Shown in pieces: positions 1 to 10,486 of a stretch of 64,000 nucleotides of DNA. This DNA comes from Ectocarpus siliculosus (lineage: Eukaryota > Sar > Phaeophyceae > Ectocarpales > Ectocarpaceae). The notes under the pieces were generated by a model, which did not search any database, was not told the origin of the DNA, and worked only from the letters and a program-made list of their open reading frames with translations. Numbering within the stretch: the first letter of the stretch is position 1; every line of letters starts with the position of its first letter. The DNA lies in NCBI GenBank assembly GCA_000310025.1, contig FN649755.1, forward strand, positions 1,131,916 to 1,195,915, written 5' to 3'. The translations under genes were made by a program, and so were the position numbers.

Positions 1-2590
1 GGGGGAGGGAGAAGGAGGGAAGGGAGGGAGCGAAAAAACAAAACAAAACGAAAACGAGCACTCCTCTCGTCAAGTGAACAATGTAGCAAAGTGACCGCTG
101 CTCCCGGTCTGCCGCCTAGCTTGCCCTCTCTCTACCCTACAAACATGGCGGGCAAAAATCGAACACGGTAGCACGTGCTTGCTGTTGCGTTCACCCTTTG
201 TTGGGCGATTGAGCATAGATCTAGGCCAGGGTGACGATAAAATCTCTACCCACAAACGTGACGATAATATCTCTACCAAAACGTGACAACAAAGCATAGA
301 CACATGCCTACGCTACGCTGATTGGCGTTTAATCCTCCACGCTGGCAACAGACGTTGCTCTACGTATTTGACGGAGAACGCCTCCATCTGCCGCCAATAT
401 TCACGAAAACACAACAACAGCACCGTCAACGAGTCCCCGTCTATCACGGAAACCAAGATATAGATAGGCTGCGGCGAGCCATTGATGAAAAACAACGAAC
501 AATTTCCCAGGACACGACTACTACTGCGCGCGCATGTTTCCGCCCATCATGCGCGTGTAAACGAACGAGGGTTTTTCTTCTGTGTGTGTTTCAATATTCA
601 CGCATTTGAAGGGTTCGTATCATATCTCATGGGCAACCCCGAGACAAGGCTGCGGCGAGTCTTCTTCTTCTTTTCTATTTTAAACGAAAACCCCGCGAAA
701 ATCACGAACAATGTCCTAAGATCCTGGGCACACGCGCAATGAAGTTTGAGCGTTACATGGTGACCACGAACCCGTGCCTGTATCGCACCTGGTTGTCGTT
801 TGAGACACGAGCGTTCAGGAGTCCCGGGGCGTAGAGCCCTGCGCCGGCGACAAAAAAAAAGAAGAAAGGCAAGAAAAAACGATATAAAAAATTGCTTGCC
901 CCTCATCGACGCAGTTGCGGTCGGGCTAGCTACTGCTACAACAGTCAAAATAGCGTCCTGTCGTTTCCGAGTCCGCGTGTGCTTCAAGGGCGCAAGTCCG
1001 GGGGACACAACAATGATAGCACCTGCATGCTTAGTCAATGGAGCTGCTTTTGTTATGAAGACAATACTAACCTTTTTCCATGACAATTAACGATCATTCA
1101 TCACAATAACTAACCCTTTTTCTGGTGGGGAACGGGGACGATCCCGGCTGCTATCCTGGGAAGACAGACCAGTTCCGTGGGCCCGTGGGTAGAAAACGGG
1201 GGGGGGGGGGGGCACCGGTGGAGGAGGAAGATAATGAGGGGGGTGGGGCGGCCACACGACAGGTAGATTGTACCGGGAAAGGATAGATGAGGGCGGGGTG
1301 GAGGGGGCGAGGGCTGCCAAACGACAGGTAGATGTAGTGGGATAGACTTGCAAAGGGTTCACAGCGTGGTATGCTAACATGATGACACCAACCTCTCTGT
1401 ATTTCTACGGTTTTCAGAGGAATTTATCTTCTACGGTGTCTCCCCTGCGATGAATAAATTCATATAGCGTGGAACATACCAATATCGAGTGGAACATATA
1501 AGATGACACCTACCTGTATTTCTAATGTTCGTCTCCGTGCAAGCAGCATATATGGCGACTACATATCACCTGCGGGGCTACCGTGTGTTTCGAGTCCTCT
1601 TGTCCGACAAATCACCACTTACTTGAGGCCGTCGATATGATGACCGGGGATGCTACCCATCATGCCCCACCCCCGCAGCGCCGAAATGGGCTGGGGCTGC
1701 TGCTGCTGCTGCTGTAGCAGCATCATCATGCTTTCCTGGACTGAGGTGGGTGTTATCGTTGAGAAATGTATATTTTTGAAACAGCAACAAGAGGCGTTTT
1801 GTTTAGGTTCGGTGGGGGGCGGTATGGCTATGCATCGGCGGAGGGGAACGGGGATTCAATGCATATCGATAGGCTTTTATGAACCACAGATAAACGGCGC
1901 AACAATGTGCTTCCGAGTGTGAGTGCCGACCGATGCGCGACAGTCTCCCACACTTTCTACTGTTTTCCCAAACGACCCATGGGGCTCCCCATGGGCATGC
2001 CCATGCCCACGACTAGCCCGTGGGCAGCGCATGGGAAGCCCGTGGGCGGCCAACAAGAGCCTTTCAACCGAACCAGTGTACTCCTAAACAATACATTATA
2101 TGCTTTGGAACGGGCACTATAGCGGCTAGTAACCTAACGCTAACCGTAACCGTAATCCCAAGCCCACCCGTTACGTGCTAGGTTGGCGCTGGTGGCTAAG
2201 TTCTAGGATGATATGAAGGTGGCCAAGTTCTAGGTTGAAGTGCCCACGGTGGGCACTTCATGGGCCGCCCATCAACAAAACTGTCAGTAGTGCAGGAGAT
2301 TGCCTGCGGTGGGCACAAGATACCTCCCTGCATTTTAGGAACAATGCACATAAAAAAACAAAAAGCCTGGTGCCCGTACCCTGTTTTGTGGGTCTTGGTC
2401 TTACTGATGTATTAATACAGAGTATTATAATAGTGTATTTACGTAATCCCCCCCTACGCTTTATGTAAAGTCTAAGCTGTCCGGGAACGACAACAGTCCT
2501 AAAAGTATGTGGCCCCCGTTCGGGGAACCTGATGAACTCGTCACGCCCAAGCCACACCATACAGATTCTCTCGAGTCTAATTGACGGCTC
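1..2590. other. Region without a recognisable gene
   Basis: No frame on either strand combines a convincing protein, flanking splice sites and support from a second copy. A run of 13 G lies near 1,199-1,211. The motif atgacacc followed by acct and tgtatttcta occurs at about 1,381 and 1,503, so a short direct duplication is present. Degenerate telomere-like units (ctaacg, taaccg) lie at 2,131-2,158. A cluster of CCCATGGG-type palindromes lies at 1,978-2,050, and a perfect 11-bp hairpin (gaagtgcccac) at 2,238-2,260. Transcribed non-coding sequence cannot be excluded. Confidence 0.5.
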
Positions 2591-2596
2591 TTGGTG

Positions 2597-2665
2597 GTGT
2601 CATGAGGCGTCATGAAGTGTCATGAGGCGCATGAGGTGTCATCAGGTGTCATGAGGTGACACGGT
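2597..2665. repeat. 10-bp minisatellite (gtgtcatgag units)
   Basis: About six imperfect head-to-tail copies of a ten-base unit around gtgtcatgag; variants contain gcg, aag or cag instead of gag. It lies outside any supported gene. Confidence 0.8.
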
Positions 2666-5394
2666 GTATGGTGCTTGACGGAGACAAGTATCGAGAACGG
2701 ATGTTGAAGTGAAACGTTTTTACGATGATGAGGGAGCTAGGGCACGCAAAACAGCAGCAAAAGTCCGTCTCAGATGCCGCTTGTAAGCACCTCGGTTCAT
2801 TGGCGCTGGGGGGGGAGTGCGGATCAGTGGTCGCCGTATCACGAAATGCAAGTACGAACCCGTACGTTCGTCTGTTACGTCTGAACGCGTGCACCAGTCT
2901 ACTTCAACCGAATATTTTCTGCCCCCCCAAAAACTGGTCTCACGGCTTTACGCTCCGCCGTTGCAAGCGTAAAGCCGTTGCAAGCGATGGTTTATCAGCA
3001 GCGCACTCTTCTTGTGAAGGAGGTGCTAAGCAAAGGGGTTCGGGTCTGTGCTACGTAGCTCGGAAACCCGGAACGCTACAACGCGCTCCGCAGTTGTACT
3101 ACGAGACACGTTCGCTTTGGTTCTCTACAAATACTGTAGCACGCGCTGGCGCGTCGACAACAACTGCTGCGTAGTCTACGTACATAGCTTCAATAAAAGA
3201 GACAGAGGAAAACAAAAGTGGGTTCGGGGATATGTTTCTGCTGATATTGCTGGCGCTCTCGCCTCTGCAGCTACCTATGCCCCCCCCCCTTTACCTGATC
3301 TCTTGTGCCTCTCCAAGTTTGATACGGTCTGGTGGATGCAGTTGAAAATCGAGCGTCAACACTTTTCTGTTGAACCACAACGACCTGCTACAAGTCCGCC
3401 GTGCGTACCCACCTTTTTGCTTACTGTCTCTTGGCAACGAGATCTCTCTCCCCTGGTGGCGTGCGTATGTATGTATGCAGTTCTCTTGCGATGAAGTCTT
3501 CTAGCTCGGTCTCGATCGAACCACTTCCTCTCGCCTTTCTGCTTTGCGGTGCGCTTGCTGATGACCAGAAGAATGGGGCAGTTGTGCGCGTCATCGAAGG
3601 GGCCGAGAGGGGGGGGGACAGGAAAGGTTTCTAAAGATTTGTTGCGTGTTTGTTTCCGTTCTTCTTATGTTGTTCTGGTTCGGAAGGTATTTTTTTTTTT
3701 TTTGTCTTCACTTCAAATCAGCGCTCACAGCAAATAGTGCCGTTTACTCCAACCCGTGGTCACACAGAAGAGCCCCTCTCTGTTCGGAACGTATATATTC
3801 CCGCGGAAGAACCAGAAAAAAAGGAATTTCTTCTGGCATGGTATCGACAAGGCGGTGTTACGTAGAAAGTACATTCATCACATTCAAATACCAGGAGAGA
3901 TGACTCCCACATTCATTGTACCGAACCTACCTTTCCTCAAGCGCTCAGCGTGGTCCTGTATAGCCTCCCACCCCGAGCCCGCGCGTGCGCCGCTGCACAC
4001 AACAGACACATACCGTAGAGGTGAGATGAGAGATGTACTGGCCGCCGTAGCTGATGCGTTATATATGCCACCTACAATATAGAAGTAGCAGGAGGTAGCG
4101 GGAAAAAAACCGCCGAGCGAAACCGCCAAACTCCCGGGAGAGAAACACAGAGAGAGGTGGGACTGCTGTCTGTGCTGCACACAAGAAAAAGAGCCTCTGT
4201 AGCCCCGTGATCCCACACGCCTACTGTAGTCTCACACTGGTGACAGACATTGAGGATGTACGTAGGTCATTTCATTCCTGCGTAGGAGGGGGCATGATCT
4301 CAATACGGAACACAGTACATATTGAAACGCTCTAGAAAAGAAAACCGCGCGCACATACTACACTTTTTTGTCCGCGTGCAGCACTCACATTTGCGGCGCC
4401 TCCTCTCAATCTTTTCGGCTTCTTTTCAAACCTACTTAGTACGATACAAGTGCACATGCTGCATATCCGATGAAGGTGAGCATCTTCCTCGTCAACACCC
4501 CCCGCTTGTTGGCCGCGTTGTTTTTGGCGTTGCCCGTTGGCCGTCGGGCATTGCCAATTTCTTCCGATCGATCCGTTCTCGGAATAAATATATTTCGTTC
4601 TTCCTGAAACTGAACATAATTTTCGTGTTTCATGTATTATTTTCGGCTGTCACCATACACGACTCGTTCACCTGCGGTAGCACGCTGCTGGAGTGTACTG
4701 CTGTTTCTGGCGGCGCCATGTGCCGCTTTTCAAATAAGTCGTTCAATATTATATCGTTTCTCTAGTTCTTGGGGCGAAACATTTTGGCGAGAAATGCTTG
4801 TGGTGAAAACGGCCCATTGCGTCAGCAAAGAGGCACGGCGACGAACAGACGCACCACGCTTGTTTTGTCTTCCGTTGTCAATCGACGTATATTGAGCGTC
4901 GAATCAAGCGCACAGGTTGCATTTATTTGTTGAATCAGTTTCAAAGTCCTGAGAGCAGCGTAGCTGACAACTAGACTACATCCTCGCCAGGTGTTGAGGA
5001 GTAAAACGTGTGGTGTGGTGACCGGATAGCAGCTTTGCCAACGCACTGTACGTAGGCGAACTTGAGGCAATTGTTTGGCGTAACATCGCCCACTCAGGAA
5101 TGATTCACAGCCATGGGGTTTCACACCAGGTGCTGACGATCACAAATTTCGTCTTGCAAGGGACACGCTCCCTCCTCCTCCCTCCTCTAGGATACATTAA
5201 TTACTAGCCTACATACAGTTGTCTAGCCCCCCGAGGAAGAAGGGGTTTTCCAAGCACTGACGAGAGATTGCTTGTAGTCTCGACATCGCAAGACCGCGCT
5301 GGGATATGTATCCCACCAGACCCCATGAAGAATCGATTTTGTGTGTGTTGCTGATTGGCTGCTAGAAGGCGACGGTGTGCAGATACCAACCCAC
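2666..5394. other. Region without a supported gene
   Basis: Several frames of 80-150 codons are open on either strand, the longest at 3,048-3,494 and 4,322-4,765 on the plus strand. None has a matching copy or consistent splice borders, and their composition does not stand out. The only interpretable item is the fragment at 3,690-3,785, related to sequence at 40.4-40.5 kb. Confidence 0.4.
3690..3785. repeat. Dispersed fragment shared with the 3' flank of gene C
   Basis: The stretch beginning with a T-rich tract and gtcttcacttcaaatca, then the block ending gtggtcacacagaag, matches 40,420-40,500, just beyond the last exon of the family 2 gene at 40.65 kb. A shorter related piece occurs in the opposite sense near 63,547-63,575. 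No exon of the gene family was found beside it, so it may be a truncated gene copy or an independent repeat. Confidence 0.5.
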
Positions 5395-5520
5395 CTGTTC
5401 CTTGGAAACTCGCCCTGAACACCAGCCACGTACCGGAAGCAAACGTCACGTTGATTGAGAACCCAGGCACGCTGGGTTGGGCAGTGTAGCCGAAAAAACC
5501 GATGCCACCACTGCCGTAGT
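5395..5520 (-). CDS. Candidate internal exon, unknown protein
   Basis: On the minus strand an open stretch of about 42 codons, with glycine- and serine-rich sequence including SVPGFSINVTFASGTW, ends at a good donor (ACAG followed by GTGGGT). A second possible donor (GTACGT) lies inside it. The upstream border is not clear; an AG stands before the TGGTGG triplets near 5,520. No second copy exists in the window to test it and no family was recognised. It could equally be chance open sequence. Confidence 0.2.
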
Positions 5521-6475
5521 CTAGTCTATGCAAGTTTTCCCGCCTTCGATGCGGCTGTGCATGTACTGTAGTTCTAGGTTCTACGTAGATGAGCCGAGAG
5601 CTGCCCCACAAACAAGATCTACGAGATCCGAGGATGAACGTCCGACAAGGTTACAGGACAAAGAGCTAAGGTTCTACAGCATGCGCTCGACCCGTTGCGA
5701 CTGGTTATCACATCCATCTTTGGGGACAAATTTTACCACTTCCTACTGTGTCTATATAGACTATGGAACGGCTTTGCGTTTGGCCCTGCGCGGTGTTTCC
5801 GCGGTACCTTATTCAGGCTGAACGGATCGAGGTTAAGCTGCTGCTGGGCGTTTCAGGCAGCGCGGCCCTTCGTCTGACATCGCCGTTACAACTGGGATAA
5901 TGAATGGTAAGGTATTGCTGGTAGTACACCGCATCCGCATGAAAAACAAGGAAATATGGCTTCGGCCGTTGTTGTCTATGAAGACGGGCCAGAACGCTGG
6001 CCCTCAAGCTGGTCGAACACCGCTCTCCGCCGTACGTTTACCGCCTGCGTTGGGTTCTCCTGCCGTCAGGGCGTTGTCCAAGCGAAGACGCCCGCTCCAT
6101 GTAGCAGTGCCCATGGGTTATCTATGCGGCCTTGTCATTTTTTTTACATGAGTTATGTGTTATATCCTTACCCGCTCGTCGTGTGTCGTATGCCATCACA
6201 GTTGTTTCGACCTGGTGTTCGCGAACTCAGCTCTGAACATGGTCCTAGTGGAAAGTAACAGTGAGTGTCACACCTGTGACGATACTTGTTGGGTACATCG
6301 TATTACAAGTACGTCCATGACCTAAGCACGCCTTCTACGGGGAGCGCAGGGCTCTGGTGGATGTCTTGTTTCTCGTATCTGGGCCGCCGTGCATGGATAA
6401 ATGTTACCTCTCCACCGCACGGACGGCGTTGTTTGCTGTTGTCGGCGTTTGCTATAATTGTTCTGTGACTTGCAG
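5521..6475. other. Region upstream of degenerate family 1 copy, no clear exon
   Basis: If the gene copy at 6.48 kb was once complete, its earlier exons should lie here on the plus strand. A short hydrophobic stretch reading YLCGLVIFF near 6,117-6,150 resembles the hydrophobic exon of the 52.9-kb copy but runs into a stop. Nothing else could be aligned. Confidence 0.3.
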
Positions 6476-7093
6476 GGCTCCTTGAGGTTCCGTCGGGGCT
6501 CCTTGGGTTTCCGTCGGGGTTCAAGTGCACGTGGTACGGGCTGCCGCGCCCTGTCCAGTTCACGGTGTTGATTCTGGTGAGTACGCTCTGAGCTGTCTCC
6601 ATGCTCTTTGCCATGGTTTCTTGAAGCTCTGTTTCCGTTGAGAACAACGCTTCGCTTTTAGCTGTATTGGCGGCTTTCACGCTTGCTTCTGCCTCTGCGG
6701 GTCTTCGATAAATGGCCTAGGCGTATTCGAACGTGATCAAACTGTGTGCCAAGAAGAATCGAGCGCTTTTTTTATGTCGGCAGGCCTTTTGCTCCGCCGG
6801 TGCCCCGCAGATGCCGGCGCTCCTGTACGGGGTAAACCGGCTCTTCGACAGGCTCGTACAGGCTTCCCACGCTTGCCTCTGCCCTTACACCACCGCCGCT
6901 TTCATGGAAGAGAGAGAAGGCAAGCGTCCCGAACATGTCGAAGGCGCACTATGTCAACGGAAGCTGGACGCTTGCTCTACTAAGGGAAGTCCACGCGCAC
7001 CTCTGCCCCTACTCCACCACCGCTTACATGGAAAAACGAGAAGGCCGGGGGGTCCTGCATATGCCGAAGGCACATGATGTCAACGGAAGCTGG
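6476..7093 (+). pseudogene. Family 1 membrane-protein gene copy P (degenerate, 3' part)
   Basis: The exon at 6,476-6,576 follows TTGCAG, begins with two codon-completing bases and ends at GTGAGT. It carries GFKCTWYGLPRPVQF, matching the 80-nt exon of the copies at 10.9 and 52.7 kb in frame, phase and borders. It is 101 nt because a 21-nt segment (two forms of ctccttg-ggtttccgtcgggg) is duplicated in frame. A hydrophobic stretch (LAVLAAFTLASASAGL) is open near 6,655-6,705. The last exon starts at 6,811 after CCCCGCAG with MPALLYGVNRLFDRL, as in the copy at 52.4 kb. The usual stop after 40 codons is missing. Instead a 94-bp segment recurs 124 bp downstream (6,875 and 6,999) with a 2-nt length difference that shifts the frame. 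I infer a decayed gene. Possible GPCR ancestry is discussed under copy Q. Confidence 0.45.
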
Positions 7094-8509
7094 GCGCTAC
7101 TTCCAGGAAGGGACTCAAAGAGTTGTCGTTCGATAATTGTGCACTGTGTGGGGGGTGAAGCGTTTCCCCGTCATCATGCACAGGATGGGCTAGAACGTGC
7201 ACGAAGGTCAAATTTGCGGATTCGCGCAGCATGTCCATGGCACATTAACTAGCAGCTGCGTGCATAGAAGGGTTGTCACGCGACGTTCTTAGTTAACAGC
7301 TCCCAGGGAGAGCTTTCGCGCGTGTCTCGGGTGTCGATTTTACGCCATGCCCGACCCGTTTCAGGGTGTCAACGGGAGGTTGAAACGCACACACACTCAA
7401 ATTACATGTAGTAGACTAGAAGACTTGACTACGTGTTTACAGTAGTTCCATCATTTTCCGGTGTCGTAATGTTTTTAATTCCTTGATCCAAAGGCGTGTT
7501 TAACAGTATGATGGACGTTGTTCCAACATTTTCCGGTGTCATGACGTTCTTAAATTCCATTGTTCAAAGGCGTGTTTTGAAGGTGAAGTTGCCAACACAG
7601 CCAGGTGAGGCGCTCGTGTTTTAACAAGTTTTTGGGTTTGCTAGAAGGATCTACCACTTCCCCCCTCAGGTATTCTGGTCTGGTGTGGCACTATTTTCGT
7701 GAACAGATTATTGTAAGTGAAGCAACAACCATCGAGTGATGAGGGCGCCCGCCTTTCTCTCAGTAGGTTTGCTTGGCGTCATGCATGTCGTCATCTTGTG
7801 CCCATCTGCAGGATATATATATATATATGTTCGCCCGAACAAATACATAGATGACCTAACCCTAATATTTATTTGCACGTTGTAGGTTCCCGTCATGCTT
7901 AGCGTCATGTGCGTTTGTTTGTCGTGCGCGGACGCTGTGTTTGGTGGTGATGCAAGACACACATGGTCGCCGATCAACACGGAGATGTGGGAACGAGATG
8001 TGGTGTGGAGATCGGAGATTGGGGATCCGGGCGGATGCACACATGTTAGGGTGTTGATTTGTAAACCCCCAACTTACCATATATCTTTTGCCTTGTTTTC
8101 TTGGATTTGGCGGGCCATATTGCCATCAGGAAGCACGCTTTAGGGGGAAAAACAATGACGGTTGAGGTTAGAGGAGATTTGTGACATGAAGACGATCTAG
8201 AACACGGACAGATTGACGTATGTTTTCGCGCTTACAAGTCGAAGGGACGTCGTTTTGCTTTCAGGGAAAGGAGAAACACACGCTAGTCCTCATAACTACA
8301 CCACTGGGCCGATTTTTTCGTCATATCGATGTCAGGGGTCTTTATTTCTGATGCGAATAGAAGAATGAGCTACCACACCTTGTCCCGGCAGTATTGGTGC
8401 TTCCCGTAGGATGCCTAGGGCGACCCCCGCCGTCCCATGAGAAGGGAACATGTGGGTAGGACTCTTGGAGCTACCGGTGTTTGGTCAGCCTTAGGGTTAG
8501 GGTTCCGTG
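7094..8509. other. Region without a supported gene
   Basis: No gene recognised. It contains a 75-bp tandem pair (7,442-7,576), an (AT)n tract near 7,811-7,828, telomere-like ctaaccctaa at 7,857-7,867 and two TTAGGG units at about 8,490-8,502. Confidence 0.5.
7442..7576. repeat. Two-unit tandem repeat, 75-bp period
   Basis: Units at 7,442-7,502 and 7,517-7,576 share cattttccggtgtc, a T-rich stretch and caaaggcgtgttt, with scattered differences. No coding potential was noted. Confidence 0.75.
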
Positions 8510-8735
8510 TCCCATGGACGTCGAAATAGCCGTCCGATGCGTCCTATGGCCATCCTCTGAGTCGTCCCACGACGAACATCAGGCGGGAGCAGGCAGTTGT
8601 TATGCCCATCCCACGTGGGGACGGCCAAGGGACGTCCCCGTGAGACCCGCGCATGGAACATCCCGCGCGTCTCATGGGACGTCCCATGGCATCGTATGGG
8701 TCCCATGGACGTCCCATGGCCATGCGAAGTACTGA
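8510..8735. repeat. Cluster of CCCATGG/ACGTCCCATGG palindromic motifs
   Basis: Within about 220 bp the words cccatgg, tcccatggac, gacgtccc and related inverted forms occur many times, giving overlapping short palindromes. The same vocabulary appears at 1,978-2,050 and 48,085-48,160. The open frames here are by-products of the repeats. Confidence 0.6.
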
Positions 8736-8909
8736 ACATGCCAGTACGCGAACGACGGCCGAGACAAGTTTCGGATAAATATTCGCTTGAACTGCTGCCA
8801 GGCTGGTCTGTCGTGTCGCTTCAAGCGTGATCGGTCGTCGGAAACGCGTGGCAAAGAAGAGAACAAGCAGTAGGCCAGCCACCACTATCGCCACGATTGT
8901 GGCGACCAG
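8717..8909 (-). CDS. Candidate exon with one membrane helix, unknown protein
   Basis: On the minus strand, after an acceptor-like CCTCGCACAG, the frame begins LVATIVAIVVAGLLLVLFFA, a strong membrane segment. Basic residues (TRFRRPITLEAT) follow, then about 30 more codons. No donor could be fixed before the palindromic repeat cluster. It has no second copy in the window and does not match the first exons of families 1 or 2. It may be a terminal or internal exon of an unrelated gene, or chance. Confidence 0.25.
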
Positions 8910-9540
8910 CTGTGCGAGGCGATACACTCGCTCTCTCCCAGACGTGTCTCCCAGACGTGCCGAAGAGAAGGCATGCGACCTACCTGGAAAAACTAGGCGA
9001 AGACGAATCGCTTTGTTTCGTTCTTCGGTGCGTGAAGTTCTGCACGGCAGGATTGTTGTTACCTTTGCGTTCTCGCTCCACGAGAGTGACCCCTGAATCG
9101 GAAGCGCACTCGAAAGCGCGTGTCGGAGGGAGGCAATAAGCTTGCCTCGGCGAGAAACAGAAACCGAGAGGTCACACGCACCTGCATGAATTCATTCCCT
9201 CTTGAGGCGCCCTGAGCAGGACGCATTGTTCAGTGTTGGGTGACGCACGAGTCCAAAAACGGGGTGACATTGATCGTGCGAAATATGGTGCGGGCGAAGC
9301 CTGTGCCTTCTTAATCAGAGGATCCCCGCAGACTGTGGCGACTGCGTCTGTGGGGACGCCCGTACAAAGCATCGCGCCCGAACCGCAACAACAGTGGAAT
9401 GCAGCGTTCGGGAAGCGAAACCTGAAAACACCCGAGCAGAATCGATTTGTCCTGTTTTCTCAACACGCATTAGCCATATAGGCAGTCGCTCAAACCGACA
9501 CATGATGAACCCACGAACCCACGGTGATCCCCACCTCTTT
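8910..9540. other. Region without a supported gene
   Basis: Ordinary mixed-composition sequence with short overlapping open frames on both strands. No repeat, splice-supported exon or regulatory signal was recognised. Confidence 0.5.
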
Positions 9541-10207
9541 ATTCTTCAACCAATTGTACTGTGAGAAAGTGCCTGATACGAGCAAAGCACCCCTCGAGCA
9601 CCAACAGCGAAGTGGCAAATCGGTTTGAGCTCCTTTCCCGGGCACGTGCCCATCTCAAGACAAATCCAAACACGTGACACCCAAGCTCCTCCGCGCGCCA
9701 TCTCCAACTCGGTTTGCCGACTAACGATGTGCGATTCTCTGCGATCCGCAACTTTGAAGGAACACGACCGATCCCCAACTCCTAATTCTTCAACCAAATG
9801 AACCGCAAGGACCTGCCTGAGGCTGGCAATGCACCCCTCTAGCGCCAACAGGGAAGTGGAAATTCCTTTTTGGCTCTGTTGGGAAGCGCGATGACCACTA
9901 CACCACTAGTCAGCGCTGACAACTAGTGGTCTAGTGGTCATCGCGCTTCTCAAAAAAAGTCAATGCCCGTGTCCGATCTGGCTTTGCAGCCACGAACACG
10001 TCCCCCTAGGGTTGCCATCCCTGTCATCAGCGCCGTCTTGCCCGGAAATCGGCTCGTTTGCTGGGAACGTGTCCATCTCAAGATAGATCCAAATGCGTGC
10101 CACCAAACAACTTCGCGCCCAATCTCCAAGCCGGTCTTCCGACGAACGAGACACAACTCTGGCGATCCGCAGCACTGACGGAAATAAACCGAATGCCGCA
10201 CCTCCAG
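9541..10207. repeat. Two-unit tandem repeat, about 244-bp period, second unit expanded
   Basis: Unit 1 (9,541-9,784) and unit 2 (from 9,785) both begin attcttcaacca and share the order gcacccct, caacag-gaagtgg, cgtgtccatctcaag-like, a CATCTCCAA-type block and cgatccgca. Unit 2 is longer: it holds the palindrome at 9,884-9,948 and about 120 further bases. The minus frame reads similar words in both units (for example SLVGKPSWRWR and CLVRRKTGLE in shifted frames). This suggests an old coding repeat, but no intact protein results. Confidence 0.65.
9884..9948. mobile_element. Foldback palindrome (27-bp arms), possible miniature element
   Basis: Arms 9,884-9,910 and 9,922-9,948 are reverse complements except for one mismatch (aagcgcgatgaccacta starts the left arm). 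The 11-base centre contains the smaller palindrome cagcgctg. The palindrome interrupts the second unit of a tandem repeat whose first unit lacks it, so it looks inserted. Confidence 0.6.
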
Positions 10208-10251
10208 AACCTCCTCCAGGGCCAGCGTGTGCTCATACCTATACATACATA

Positions 10252-10457
10252 CAGTCGTGGTCCCGGTTTAGCGGTCCCTTCCCTGTTTAGCAGGATGCCC
10301 TGAGTAGCGGTCCCAAAATCTCGTCGTACGGCTGCACCTCGGTAGTCTAAACTGTCATAATATAACTGTGATTCTTCTTGAGCGGCGATGCCCTCACTAT
10401 AATAGCGGTATATAACATTCTGTGACACCATGGACCGCTAAACCGGGACCACGAATG
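10252..10457. mobile_element. MITE with 26-bp inverted ends and TA target site (Tc1/mariner- or pogo-like)
   Basis: The left end CAGTCGTGGTCCCGGTTTAG and the right end (complement CATTCGTGGTCCCGGTTTAG) match over 26 bases with one difference, including a perfect 22-bp core (10,256-10,277 and 10,432-10,453). The element is 206 bp and flanked on both sides by TA (10,250-10,251 and 10,458-10,459), the target duplication of the Tc1/mariner/pogo superfamily. No transposase fits inside, so it is non-autonomous. The superfamily call rests on the TA and the CAG-type end only. Confidence 0.8.
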
Positions 10458-10486
10458 TAGTCGCTTAAGCGTGGCTTCGGTTTTCC

